A DNA stretch of 64,000 nt from Rubripirellula lacrimiformis (GTDB lineage Bacteria; Planctomycetota; Planctomycetia; Pirellulales; Pirellulaceae), in the NCBI RefSeq assembly GCF_007741535.1, contig NZ_CP036525.1, positions 2,356,001-2,420,000 of the forward strand, in the 5' to 3' direction. A model generated the notes under the pieces. It saw only the letters and a list, made by a program, of their open reading frames with translations, was not told the origin of the DNA and searched no databases. This document shows, in pieces, positions 27,120 through 37,600 of the stretch; positions within the stretch are counted from its first letter, which is position 1, and each line of letters begins with the position of its first letter. Both the position numbers and the translations under genes were made by a program.

Positions 27120-27822
27120 CAATGACCAGGAACACTTCTATTCAGGACGCGGAAAAGACATTCAGGCAGGTAGCAGCGTCGGTCCCGCCAAGGCCATCGT
27201 CGTCCCCTGAGAAGCACGGCCAAATTGCCACGGTGACCTCGCCGATTGGTGGGCCACGCACGGCGGGGCAATCAACGGTGGCCATCCGAAAGCGGACGCG
27301 ATCAGGCAACAGGCATCCATCGGGGACTGGAACCAACTGGTTAACAGTTTACACAGAATATTGCCGCGGGTCTTGGCAAGGTTTTTCTGCATGGTGACGG
27401 CGGGCCGTCTTGCGGCCGGAAGCGAAGATCCGGCCCGTTGGCGGTGATCCGCAGTTTGGCGGCGTCGATCGGCGGTCGATCGGCGGTCGGGCGGCGGTCG
27501 ATCGGCGGTCGGGCGGCGGTCGGGCGGCGTGGATCGTCCCTGAGGGGCCTGTGGACCCGTCATTCGGTGTCTGTGAACCGCGATGGATTGTTCATGAACC
27601 GGTGTGCGGGGCAACCGTCACGGGAGCAAGCGTCGCGGGGGATAGCCGGAACAGGGCGACCGAGAAAGGCCGCCAGCAAAGAATTTGTGCCGATCGTTCT
27701 TTGAGTGCTCGGATTGACCGAGGAAACGATTGGCAGGCACTTCGGCAGTTGGTTTGTGCCGACGGGACCGCCAAGTTTGGCGATCCCGTGGATGGTGCGT
27801 TGGTGGAAACTTGGCCGGAAGC
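27120..27822. other. 703-base GC-rich gap with an 11-bp tandem repeat
   Basis: No gene is supported. Open frames here are short, overlap in several frames and consist of Arg/Gly/Pro-rich translations of a GC-rich simple repeat (27468-27533). The right part, 27540-27822, also shows no domain-like product on either strand. Confidence 0.55.
27468..27533. repeat. 11-bp GC-rich tandem repeat (about six copies)
   Basis: Units alternate between ATCGGCGGTCG (27468-27478, 27479-27489, 27501-27511) and GGCGGCGGTCG (27490-27500, 27512-27522), with a degenerate sixth from 27523. The period of 11 bases is not a multiple of three and lies outside genes. Confidence 0.92.
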
Positions 27823-28185
27823 CTAGCCCATCAATTTTTCCAGAGTCGACAATGCCGACTTGGCTTCGTCGATGCCACCGATTTCGGCAACCAGTTGCTT
27901 GACCTTCAGAAGCGAATCAACCGACACGTCGCCATTGGATTTCGCTTTGGCGGGACGGCCAACGGCGCGAACCGATTTGACAGAGCCTTTCGGGCGACCT
28001 GGGCGAGCGACTTTCTTCTTTCGCTTGGATGTTGAAAGGATCGTGCTGACAAATCCAGCGCTGACCGAGATACCTTGCTTGCTAAGGTCTTCGGCGATTT
28101 GCTTTGGCTTTGCCGATGGGTTGCTGGTGTTGTAATCGCGAATGGCTTGCGACTTGTTCGGTCCGCCCGACTTCTTCTTTGCCAT
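27823..28185 (-). CDS. Small basic protein with AT-hook-like motifs, possible DNA-binding
   Basis: A 120-residue protein starting MAKKKSGGPNKSQAIRDY. Residues ~12-50 look like a helix-turn-helix-type helical unit (PSAKPKQIAEDLSKQG, SAGFVSTILSTSK). A Lys/Arg-rich middle follows with two AT-hook-like cores, ARPGRPKGS and VGRPAKAK. The C-terminal ~35 residues are a predicted helix ending LSTLEKLMG. This suggests DNA or nucleoid binding; I know no named family. ATG at 28185 chosen; two ATGs just upstream (28194 and 28191) follow AAAGG closely and could be used instead. Confidence 0.68.
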   Translation of the reverse strand: MAKKKSGGPNKSQAIRDYNTSNPSAKPKQIAEDLSKQGISVSAGFVSTILSTSKRKKKVARPGRPKGSVKSVRAVGRPAKAKSNGDVSVDSLLKVKQLVAEIGGIDEAKSALSTLEKLMG

Positions 28186-28502
28186 GATCATCATACCTTT
28201 CGAACCGAGAATTCGGCCGTGAACTTTGGGGGGTGAAACACATCGGTTGGTGAACGAATTGCAAAAGCCATTGAATAGAACCACGTTGCGAATGTTGTCT
28301 TGCGGGGCGAGCAAAACGACGCGCATTTGTGGTTTGGCCTGCAATCATCGCGAACCATCTGTGCACTTGGTTCCCTAAGTTATGTGGTTTGCGCTTTTTG
28401 TCAATCCGATTATGGGTATTGAGCAAACAAACCACTGCGATTGCAGCGAAGATTGATAATGAAATCGATGTTGATGTTGGTCATCGCCATCGTTGATGTC
28501 GA

Positions 28503-30482
28503 TTACATCCGCTGGACGACGCCGACACCCAAAAGGTTCAGCCCGACACCAAGGATACGCCCGCACAATGCAACCAACATCAACCGTGTCGCTTGGATGG
28601 TGGGGGATTCGGCGCGCAGTACGTGACAGCTTTCGTTGAACTTGGAATACACCTTGGCTGTTTCCAACAGGTAATCAACCAGCATGTTGGGGGCATAGTC
28701 TTTATGGACGGCAACGAGTGCTTCTTCGAACTTCAAAAGCATCAGCGCTAAGTTGCGTTCGGCTGGATGCGTCAGTTGGATGCCGTGGCTTTCCACCATG
28801 TCGATCACATCCGATTCGGCCTTCTCTGCACGTTCCAAGATCTTTTGAATACGAGCATAGGAATACTGAACGTACGCGGAAGTATTCCCGTCCAACGCGA
28901 CCATTTTGTCCAGGTTGAATCGATAGTCACTGGTCCGATGGTGCCCCAAATCAGCGAACTTGATGGCTCCGATGCCTACGATTTCGGCGATCGCTTCTTG
29001 TTCGGATTCATCCATCGGTGGATCGAAGTTTTCCAAGCGATCCGGGTTGCACACCACCTGTTTGGCACGATCCACCGCATCATCGAGCAAGCTTTCCAGT
29101 CCGATCAGCGACCCGCTGCGAGTTTTCATCGGCTTGCCGTCTTCGCCCAGGACGGTGCCGAAGTTGACATGCACCAACTTGACATCGCCGGTCCCCACAG
29201 CATCGGCGACCGCAAACAGTTTTTCGAAGTGCTCGCTTTGGCGGCTATCGACGACATAAACAATTTCCGCAGGCTGAAATGTCTTCAAGCGGTATTCAAG
29301 CGTTGCCAAATCGGTGGTGGCATACAAGAACGCACCATCTTGCTTGCGGACGATCATGGGGGCATCAAAGCCGTCTAGGAAGACGCACGTCGCGCCATCA
29401 CTTTGAGATGCCAATCCCATGGTTTCAAGTTTTTCGACAATCGGACCCAACATGGGGTGGTAGAAGCTTTCCCCCAATGTGTGGTCGAACTGGATATCCA
29501 ATCGGTCATAGATCCGATTGATTTCGTCTTTACAGAAAGGAAGGAACTGTTCCCACAAGGCAAGGTTTTCGGGGTCGCCACGGTGTAGTTTTGCGGTTTC
29601 TTGAAGGACAGCGGTATCGATGTCGCTGTGTTTCTGTGCGTCGGCCATCAATGCCGCGTCGCTTTCCACCGCTTGGATCTTCCCGTCCAAGGATTGGAGT
29701 TCGTCGCGCAGTCCGGCGATCCGTCGTTGCTGCGAAGCGATGTTCTTTTTGGCCTTCTTCTGTTCTTTGGCTGGTAGCGAAGCGAGGCTGGATTCGGCGG
29801 CAGCCAAATCGTTGGTTGCCGTTTCGATCGCTTCGATGGTCTTCGGTTTCGATGCCAGCGCCTTTCGGTATTCGATCAACTGGTTGACATGGCGATACAG
29901 CTTGGAAAGCTCGGGGACGGGATTTTGGTTCACCACTTGGGGGTCACCGAAATGCCTATAACCGTAAATGATGATTCCAAATTGAGTGCCCCAATCACCC
30001 AGGTGATTGTCTGTGATGGTTTGGTAGCCCAGGAATTTCAGGGTTCGGGCTAGAGCGTCGCCGATGACTGTGCTGCGAATGTGGCCGACGTGCATGGGTT
30101 TCGCCACATTGGGTGACGAAAAGTCGATCACAATGCTTCCACCCTGCTGTGTTTTGGCGACACCGCAGCGAGCATCACCGAGCATGGCTCGCAGCTGCTC
30201 CGTTAAAAATTCATCGCGCAGCTTTAGATTGATGAACCCAGGGCCGGCGACGGTTGGCGTTTCGCATAGGTCATCGACCTTCAATCGCGACACCAGCGTT
30301 TCGGCGACTTCGCGCGAAGGTTGCTTCAGGGCCTTGCAAAGCGGCATTGCCGAATTGCACTGATAGTCACCGTGATTGGGATCCGTCGTCGATCGAATCA
30401 TCGACGCGAAAGCATCAGGATCATCGGTCAGGTCTTTCAGCGCGTCGACGAAACGTTGCTGCAACAATTGGGGAATGTGCAT
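28503..30482 (-). CDS. argS: Arginyl-tRNA synthetase
   Basis: A class I aminoacyl-tRNA synthetase that charges tRNA-Arg. The N-terminal Add-1 domain is followed by the HIGH motif in KPMHVGHIRSTVIGDAL (residues 131-134), the ArgS marks TDNHLGDWGTQFG and YVVDSRQSEHF, the KMSKS-equivalent GKPMKTRSGSLIGL, and a DALR anticodon domain ending in the QRM C-terminus typical of ArgS. At 659 residues it is about 80 longer than the Escherichia coli enzyme; the extra length is a charged coiled-coil insertion at ~205-285, inside the catalytic half. Monocistronic by appearance. Confidence 0.97.
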   Translation of the reverse strand: MHIPQLLQQRFVDALKDLTDDPDAFASMIRSTTDPNHGDYQCNSAMPLCKALKQPSREVAETLVSRLKVDDLCETPTVAGPGFINLKLRDEFLTEQLRAMLGDARCGVAKTQQGGSIVIDFSSPNVAKPMHVGHIRSTVIGDALARTLKFLGYQTITDNHLGDWGTQFGIIIYGYRHFGDPQVVNQNPVPELSKLYRHVNQLIEYRKALASKPKTIEAIETATNDLAAAESSLASLPAKEQKKAKKNIASQQRRIAGLRDELQSLDGKIQAVESDAALMADAQKHSDIDTAVLQETAKLHRGDPENLALWEQFLPFCKDEINRIYDRLDIQFDHTLGESFYHPMLGPIVEKLETMGLASQSDGATCVFLDGFDAPMIVRKQDGAFLYATTDLATLEYRLKTFQPAEIVYVVDSRQSEHFEKLFAVADAVGTGDVKLVHVNFGTVLGEDGKPMKTRSGSLIGLESLLDDAVDRAKQVVCNPDRLENFDPPMDESEQEAIAEIVGIGAIKFADLGHHRTSDYRFNLDKMVALDGNTSAYVQYSYARIQKILERAEKAESDVIDMVESHGIQLTHPAERNLALMLLKFEEALVAVHKDYAPNMLVDYLLETAKVYSKFNESCHVLRAESPTIQATRLMLVALCGRILGVGLNLLGVGVVQRM

Positions 30483-30696
30483 AGATGCGACCGCAAAGGC
30501 CGTGGGTCAAAAGAAGGTGGACGATTCAACGACCGCATTATGCCATCGTTGGTTCGCTTTGAACCTACGGCACAATGCGGTCGGGCGCCTTGATCCAAGG
30601 CGGCTGGCCAAGGGGATTCTTACGCCTTGGCTTTGGTAGGATTCGGTGGACGACTGACCGCTGGTGTCCACCGTGGATCGGTCGCTTGGCCGATTC

Positions 30697-31233
30697 CTAG
30701 GCTTGGGGGGGAAGGCCAAGTTCTTCCAATGGGATCGACTTGCCGTCGGCCCACAGCGATTCTAAGTCATAGTATTCGCGGGTTTCGTCATCGAATAGAT
30801 GGACCACGACGCTGCCGTAATCGAGCACGATCCAGCGACTTTCGTCGTATCCTTCGATGCCCATGCGATGGTCGCCAAGCCCTTTTTCAAGTGCGTCGTC
30901 GATCTGTTCGCTGATCGCATGCAGTTGCCGCCGGCTGGTCCCGGTCGCCAAAACGAAGAAATCGAATTCGGCCGATTGGGCACAAACATCGATCACCATC
31001 ACGTCTTGGCCGTTGTTTTCCAGTGCCACGCGAGCGGCTTCGGTGGCCAGTTTGCGACCGTATTCAACCCCCAGGGGACGAATCGCACGCGACGGATTGA
31101 CCATCGGGTTTTCGTTGGCAGCCGACTTCGATGATGGCTTGCCAGCCACAGGCGAATTGGCCGCTGACGAATCAGCAGAAACGGGTTGGGAGCCGGACGG
31201 ATCGGGCGTTTGTTCAGAAGTATTGTCACTCAT
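30697..31233 (-). CDS. rsfS: Ribosome silencing factor RsfS
   Basis: RsfS binds uL14 on the large ribosomal subunit and blocks subunit joining under starvation. The conserved domain is in residues ~65-165: [30 protein letters not shown], and [20 protein letters not shown] with YYDLESLW. The first ~55 residues are Ser/Pro/Ala-rich and disordered, making the protein 178 residues against about 105-130 in most bacteria. ATG 31233 is used; a longer frame to 31272 is open. Divergent from bcp with 145 bases between. Confidence 0.93.
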   Translation of the reverse strand: MSDNTSEQTPDPSGSQPVSADSSAANSPVAGKPSSKSAANENPMVNPSRAIRPLGVEYGRKLATEAARVALENNGQDVMVIDVCAQSAEFDFFVLATGTSRRQLHAISEQIDDALEKGLGDHRMGIEGYDESRWIVLDYGSVVVHLFDDETREYYDLESLWADGKSIPLEELGLPPQA

Positions 31234-31378
31234 GATCGAGAGTCTAGTAAATTTAGCCGCCCTGTCACGCACCGGTCAGGCAGCGGGCGGCGTTCCCAAG
31301 GCAATGGGTGGACACGATACTATCGTGCAGGTGCCCACGGCGGACCCTATTTCTCACTTCCTAGCAGCAGGTATTTTG

Positions 31379-31858
31379 ATGGCAGATTGGATCGAGCCCG
31401 GCCAAGCGGCCCCCGCTTTCACTTTGAAAGATGACTCGGGAACCAAGGTCAAATTAAGCGATTTGAAAGGGAATCCGGTCCTCGTCTACTTCTATCCGCG
31501 TGACGACACACCCGGTTGCACCAGGGAGGCCTGCGCTTTTCGAGACCGATATGACGAGCTGAAGAAGCTGGGCGTCCAGCTGTTCGGCGTCAGCGGTGAT
31601 ACGGCGGAGAGCCACCAAAAATTTCGTGAAAAATTTTCACTTCCTTTTCCTCTTTTGGTCGATTCGGACCATGCGATGAGCGAAAAGTATGGTGCCTACC
31701 GTGAAAAGAACATGTACGGCAAGAAATCGATGGGGATCCAGCGGTCGACCTACCTGATCGACGCCCAAGGCAAAGTCGCCAAGGTCTGGAAACGCGTGAC
31801 AGTGGACGGGCACGACCAGAAGGTCATCGAAGCGGTCCACCAGCTAGAGAGCGAGTGA
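31379..31858 (+). CDS. bcp: Thioredoxin-dependent peroxiredoxin (Bcp/PrxQ type)
   Basis: Reduces hydrogen peroxide and organic hydroperoxides using thioredoxin. The 159-residue protein has the AhpC/TSA fold: [18 protein letters not shown], then [16 protein letters not shown], with the peroxidatic Cys in PGCT and the resolving Cys five residues later, as in PrxQ/Bcp. The end FLI-type strand [15 protein letters not shown] is also standard. ATG 31379 gives the usual length; the frame is open far upstream but overlaps rsfS antisense there. Confidence 0.95.
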   Translation: MADWIEPGQAAPAFTLKDDSGTKVKLSDLKGNPVLVYFYPRDDTPGCTREACAFRDRYDELKKLGVQLFGVSGDTAESHQKFREKFSLPFPLLVDSDHAMSEKYGAYREKNMYGKKSMGIQRSTYLIDAQGKVAKVWKRVTVDGHDQKVIEAVHQLESE

Positions 31859-31889
31859 GGCCGCGGAATCCCCCGGGCCAGAGATTCGC

Positions 31890-31942
31890 GGCGGCGGTTG
31901 AGTCGCCGCCCGCGTGGCAATCTGCACGTTGATGCAGACTGC
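31890..31942. terminator. Two hairpins between convergent bcp and yidC
   Basis: GGCGGCG (31890-31896) pairs with CGCCGCC (31904-31910) over a 7-base loop. TCTGCA (31921-31926) pairs with TGCAGA (31933-31938), extended by GCA/TGC outside one mismatch. Position between gene ends suggests a bidirectional terminator, but no T-tract follows on either strand. Confidence 0.35.
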
Positions 31943-31965
31943 CCCTGTCCACGGGCGGGTTCGAA

Positions 31966-34383
31966 CTACTTCTTCGGACGCTTCCGTTTGTTGGGACGCT
32001 CGAAAGTCGGCTCGGGCTTCTTCACGCTGTCCTGAATTCGTTTGACCAACGAATCTTTCTTCGCAGCCGGTTTTGACGATCCCGAATCTGTGGGAACTGC
32101 CGACCCTTCTAGGACGGAAGTATCAAAGTGGGATGTCTTGGGAAGCGTTTTCTTGACCAAGATTCGTTCGCCAATGCCCCACAGACTGCTGGTGATGAAG
32201 TAGATGCACAGGCCCGCAGGAACGCGAAAGAAGAACAGTCCCATCATCAACGTCATGACGTTCATCATCTTTTGCGTCATGGCGGTTTGTTCGTCCGTCG
32301 CCGGCGGCATGAACATCTTCTGCTGAGCCAAGAACAGACCGACCACTAGGACCGGCAGGATGTTGAAATAGGGTCCCAACCATCCTGTTCCCCGGCCCGA
32401 CATGTAATCGAACAACCAGTCGCCCCAATAGGCCAGCATGTCGGGGCCGGCCAGGTTGGATGCCCAATCGGTACCGCTGAAAACGGGCTGTTGGCGTAGT
32501 TCGATGTCGACCGACAGGGCGCGATAGAGCCCGATGAAGATCGGCAATTGCAGGAACATCGGCAGGCAGCCGGCCATCGGATTGAACCCAACGCGTTGTT
32601 GGAGTTCCCGCTGGGCCTTCATCCGCCCCTCCATGTCGTCCTTGTGCTTCTCGGCGATCTTCTTCAGTTCGGGAGCCAGTTCCTGCATCTTCTGGGCGTT
32701 GATGGCCGCTTTGCGGCTTAGTGGGAACATGCAACCGCGGACGATGACCGTCAGCAGGATGATCGCCAGGGCATAGTTGCCGACGCCCGAAAGCAGGTGA
32801 AGCAATCCGCCCAACAGTTTCGCGAATCGTTCAAACCATCCGTAGTAAATGAATTGGCCAAGTCCGAAGGGTTCCAGAACCTCGGGGTCCTTGGGACCGG
32901 CGAACATCTGCAATTCTTGGCGAATCGATCCACCGGGCGGGACATTGGCGACCACGCTATCGAGCACGAACGAAGCATTCACCGCGCGTTCTTTGTTCTT
33001 TGGAACGGCCAACGGATCGGCGACGACTCCGGCTACGCAGCGACGGAATGTGGTTAGCGAATCGACACCTTCGCTGGGCACATAGGCGACCGCAAAGTAC
33101 TGCGCATCGATGCCGATGTAGCGAAGGTTGCGTGAGGAGTCATCCAAGTCGGGGGCGAAAATCGGCCGATAAGGATTCTCCGGGGTCTTTTTAGCCAGTT
33201 TCAGCAGTTCATAGCCGCTGACCAGTTCGTGATCTTCGGCGGCAGTGTTGTAGACCACGTCGCGGGCGGCGGCGCCAGAGAAGTTGGGGCTGATTTTATT
33301 GCTGTACCACCAACCTTCTAGGGTCACGCCGTTGGGGCCTTCCAAGCGATAAGACAAGTCTTGTGCTTCGTCGCCTAGATTGTCGACCTGCAGTTGCATG
33401 TCGATCGAATAGTCGGCTGGTTTGACGGCATAGGTGCGTTGCAGTCGAACCGACTGTCCTCCGACCGCTTCCATTTCCGCCTGGGAAAGTTCGACTTGCA
33501 GGGTGACCGATTCGCCTTCGTCGCTGTCGCTGGTGCCGGACGTGCTCCAGATCAGATCCGCTGGGCTGGCGTATCCGGGGATTTTGTTTTTCCCCAAATC
33601 GATGCTCTTGCGATTCACCTGGCTGAGCAGCATCAAGCAAGATTGGCGGGTCAAATTGCCTTCGATTTGATCGGTTCCACCGTCGCGTGCTAGCCGCACG
33701 ACGTCCAGCGGGTACTGCGACAGGGTCACCGTGACCGTTTCGGGGCTCTGGGTCGCCGATCGCACGATTTCCAGATCGACCTGGTCGCCAGGAACCGATT
33801 TTTCCAGCGCCGCGTCGATGCCGTTGCGGGTGGTTACCGGTTTGCCGTCGATCGACGTGATGATATCGCCGACTTTCAACCCGGCGATCTGGGCGGGAGT
33901 TCCCGGTCCCACAACGTTGATGACCACACCGTCCACCGTGGTAGCGGATTCGGCAGCCAGATATCCCAGGTATCCGATTCGGATATCGACCCGGTGGTAT
34001 TTCAGTTTTCCTTTGTCATCCCGTTCGGTCAGTTCGATCCGTTCGATACCCGCACCGCGAGTATTCAGGGTGACCAGCATGTGGTAGCCGGAATCCGCAG
34101 CCATCGAACCCAGCGTGATCCACTCGGGATCCGTGGGGCGATTGGATGCGATTTCGTCGGACGACGCATCGTCCGGGGCCGTTTTATCACCGGTCGGTCC
34201 GACCGCGCCGGCATCCACCAATTCGGGCTTGGGATCAGCATCAGCGAGCAAATCGCCAGCTGGATCGACCATTTCCGCGACCGGTGGGGCTTCAGGCTGA
34301 GGTGCGAATTTCTCGCGCAGCAGCATGTAAACCAAGAAAAACGCCGTCGAAGAGACGATGAACGTAAGCAGACGACGTTCCAC
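31966..34383 (-). CDS. yidC: Membrane protein insertase YidC with periplasmic PDZ domain
   Basis: YidC inserts proteins into the inner membrane, alone or with SecYEG. From GTG 34383 the protein starts [19 protein letters not shown], the first membrane helix. A large periplasmic domain follows; within it residues ~130-210 form a PDZ domain ([37 protein letters not shown]). The insertase core at the C-terminal end has [20 protein letters not shown], with the conserved Arg, and [21 protein letters not shown], then a basic tail (NKRKRPKK). At ~805 residues it is much longer than the 548-residue Escherichia coli protein. The frame is open to 34491, but the GTG has GGGA eight bases upstream and the best N-terminus. 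Confidence 0.95.
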   Translation of the reverse strand: MERRLLTFIVSSTAFFLVYMLLREKFAPQPEAPPVAEMVDPAGDLLADADPKPELVDAGAVGPTGDKTAPDDASSDEIASNRPTDPEWITLGSMAADSGYHMLVTLNTRGAGIERIELTERDDKGKLKYHRVDIRIGYLGYLAAESATTVDGVVINVVGPGTPAQIAGLKVGDIITSIDGKPVTTRNGIDAALEKSVPGDQVDLEIVRSATQSPETVTVTLSQYPLDVVRLARDGGTDQIEGNLTRQSCLMLLSQVNRKSIDLGKNKIPGYASPADLIWSTSGTSDSDEGESVTLQVELSQAEMEAVGGQSVRLQRTYAVKPADYSIDMQLQVDNLGDEAQDLSYRLEGPNGVTLEGWWYSNKISPNFSGAAARDVVYNTAAEDHELVSGYELLKLAKKTPENPYRPIFAPDLDDSSRNLRYIGIDAQYFAVAYVPSEGVDSLTTFRRCVAGVVADPLAVPKNKERAVNASFVLDSVVANVPPGGSIRQELQMFAGPKDPEVLEPFGLGQFIYYGWFERFAKLLGGLLHLLSGVGNYALAIILLTVIVRGCMFPLSRKAAINAQKMQELAPELKKIAEKHKDDMEGRMKAQRELQQRVGFNPMAGCLPMFLQLPIFIGLYRALSVDIELRQQPVFSGTDWASNLAGPDMLAYWGDWLFDYMSGRGTGWLGPYFNILPVLVVGLFLAQQKMFMPPATDEQTAMTQKMMNVMTLMMGLFFFRVPAGLCIYFITSSLWGIGERILVKKTLPKTSHFDTSVLEGSAVPTDSGSSKPAAKKDSLVKRIQDSVKKPEPTFERPNKRKRPKK

Positions 34384-34667
34384 GATCGATCCCGATGGGA
34401 AGAGAGAGCGAGAGGCGAGTCCGAGTGCGGATCCGCGTGATTCCAAAGCGCTATTCTGTCCGCCACGCCAAATCTTGGGAAGGCGAGCCAATCAGAACAC
34501 CAAGTCGATTCGGTGGGGCGAGGCTTCGGTGGTGGCATTCGCCCGAATTCCCCGTGGGAAAGGATCTCTGGCGACGCCCGCTGCGTCCATGGTGAAATGG
34601 ACGACCATCGGCCCAAGGATTCCTTGGGCATTCGACGAAAAAACGCAGTCGCGTTGGAGACCAACTT

Positions 34668-37600
34668 TTACGGTCGCGATGCGATCTCGACCGCCGAACT
34701 GACGCCCATGTAGGCCATCAAGTCGCTGATTTCTTCCAGCGTCAAACTATCTAGCAGCCCGCTTGGCATGATGCTGCTGTTGCTGGGCAGCACCTGATCG
34801 ACTTCCGATTCGGGGATCGTCGTCACCTGGTTGTTGGCGTCTCGGATCTCCAAAGTGCGGTTCGTCATCTGGCTGACCATGCCGACCAGGACCCGTCCGT
34901 CGAGCGTCAGAACTTTCTTGCTGGCGTATTGGTCGCTGACAACGTGGTTGGGATACAGGATCGATTCCAGGATCTCGCGTTTGCTGAATCGTTTGGCCAA
35001 TCCATTGAGCGATGGGCCGATGGCTGGTCCGTCACGATTGACTTGGTGGCATTGGTTGCATTTGGCTTTGGCAAACGCGTCCAGCCCATAGTTGGGGTCG
35101 CCTTGGCTGCCATCGTCACTGTCCAGGTAGTTCACCAACTGGTCAAAGTCCCAGCGGGATTCGTCCGCTTTGGGAAGTTCGGCCGATGGGCGATCCGGGT
35201 GAGCCTTGGCGTACCATTTTTGCCAAGGTCGCATCGTCAGGCTTCCGCTGGCCGATTTTTCGCTTGGCGGTCGTTGCATGCCGGTCCAATGTTCCAACAA
35301 TCGTTCGACGTTCTCGATTTCGCGACCGTCTTGTTCGGCACGCAGTCCCAAGATGATCAGCTGTCGCAGCGCCATCGGGTCGTCGGTGGCAACGCTGACG
35401 GTCCGCAATGCTTTGACGACTTCATCGCCGGTTTCGTCTTCCAGAACATTCAGGCTGCGGACCAGATAATCCCAGTTTTCGCCGTCGGGATGTTGGGCCA
35501 ACGCCATCGCAATGACGGCTCGACGTTCCGGTTCGGTTCGCCAAAGTTTTCTCAGGTAGGCTGCCGATTCGTCGTCCTTGGCCGACGCCAACATCGCAAT
35601 GATTCCGGTGCGCAGTCGACGTTCGACGTCGCCGGGACGTGGGTTGGCGATCAGTTGTTGATCCAACGTGCGGAGCGTTTCGGCGGTTTCGTTATCGATC
35701 GGGCGCGGCAGTTTGTAGATGGCCGCCAAGGCAGCGTTCCGCCACACGGATCCTTGTTCCAGAATCGCTTTGACGTCTTCGTCGGACAGCGACCTAGCAA
35801 AGTCACGCGTGACCGCCATCAAGTACATCGACAGCGATCCGCTGGTCACCGCGTTGGCGGTGTTTTCGTAATACTTCAAGATCTGGAATCGTTGATTCGC
35901 TGTCCAATCGTGGGACAGGAACTGCAGGCACATCGCAACCAGTGTTCGGTCGACGTCGGCGTGATCGGTGTTGTTGATGTAGTCCAACGCCCGCTCGGCG
36001 ACGCCGTCGGATTGCAGGTAGGCACACAACCGAATCAGTTCGTGATTCATGCGGTTATCGCCGGCCGGAAATTCTTCTGCAATTTGAATGCTAAGCTCGG
36101 GCACCTTGTCGGGGGAAACTTTCCCGCGGTGCAGCGCGACTTGGCACAATCGAAGCGTGTCGACGAAGTCCACATCGCTAAGGAATTCCTTCATCAGTTC
36201 GCTGGATCGTTCCAACACTTGCAACGCGGTCGCTTCGGTCGGGTCTGCATTGATCAGTCCCAACATGCCGACGATGCTGATGCGTGGGTCGGGGCTGGCC
36301 AGGACTTCGCCACGCCATTTTTCGGTGTCGATACGTTCCAGCACGCGGCGGGCAACAAACGCGAGTGTGCGATCGTCTTCGCCCAGCAGTGGGATGACGG
36401 CATCCACATCGGATGGGAACTGGCCGCTTCGCAGGATTGCTTCGCAGGCGGTTCGTCGCACGAACGCGTCGCCGTCGGAAAGCAATTCGACCAATTCAGC
36501 AGCACTTCGTTTGCCGGGATGCAGCCCCATCAATCGGGCCGCGCGTGCTCGAACGGCTTCGTTTCCGGATCGGCTTAATTCGATCACAAGGTCTTCGCTG
36601 GGGACCGGGCCAAAGAGTTGCATCAGGTCCATGGCGCGAGTTCGGTAATGCGATGGGTTGTCGTCGCTGTACGCAACACCGGCGACCATCTGTCCCCATT
36701 TGTCACCCAATTCGCGTTTGATCGATGCGATTTCTTGGCGGGCCCAAGCGGATTCCAGTTGCGGTTGGCGGATGGCCGCAGCGATCCCAGTGCCAAGTTT
36801 CTTCATGCGTTCGGGAATCTCGCCCTTGTAGACGACGCGATAGACTCCGCCTGCGGTTCCGCGACCGCCGGTGCAGAAATACAGGGCACCGTCGGGACCA
36901 ACTTCCAGGTCGGTGACGTTCAGCGGTTGGCCTTTCAGAAAGACTTCGCTGTCGGCAATGTATCCGCTGCCGCGTGGCTTCAAACGCACATTCAAGATTC
37001 GCCCTTCGGACCAATCGGCCAAGAACAACGAATTGTGATAGCGGACGGGAAACATGTAGTGTTCGTAGCAGGCGGCGCCGGTCGGGCTGCCGCGTCCGGT
37101 GTCCAATAGGTTGGGCAATCGGTCGACGTAGTATTCAGGCCATTTGGCCCATCCGGTTCGCCATCCGAATTCACCGCCTTCGGTGACGTCGTAAAGTGCG
37201 GTCGGGCGGAACCATGCGGTGTCAACATCGGCTTCCATGTCGGCGTCGTGCACAAACATGCCGCCGCTAGGGTGGAACACCAAATCGTAGGCGTTGCGGA
37301 TGCCGCCGGCGACGCGTTCGACCACACTGCCATCGGCGTTGGTTCGAATCACGGTGCCACCAGGTGCGCGGATGCCGCGTCCGTGTCCGGCCGGATCTTC
37401 GTAACGGGGCAGCAGGTCGCCTTCGTACGCGTCGGTGAGGGTTTCGCCAGGGCCGGTCTTGCCGGTCGCTTGGACATGGCTGCCCAGCACAACATAGATC
37501 ATCCCGTCCGGGCCAAGCCGGATACCGTGGGCACCATGTTCGCCGGGGCTGCCATCGAGTTTGACGATCGTGTGCACTTCTTCCAGCGTTCCGTCGCGAT

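Noticed and set aside
34929-36578. 549-codon plus-strand open frame
   Set aside because: It lies wholly antisense to the HEAT region of the heme-binding protein gene, which has clear domain motifs. Long mirror frames are common with this codon use.
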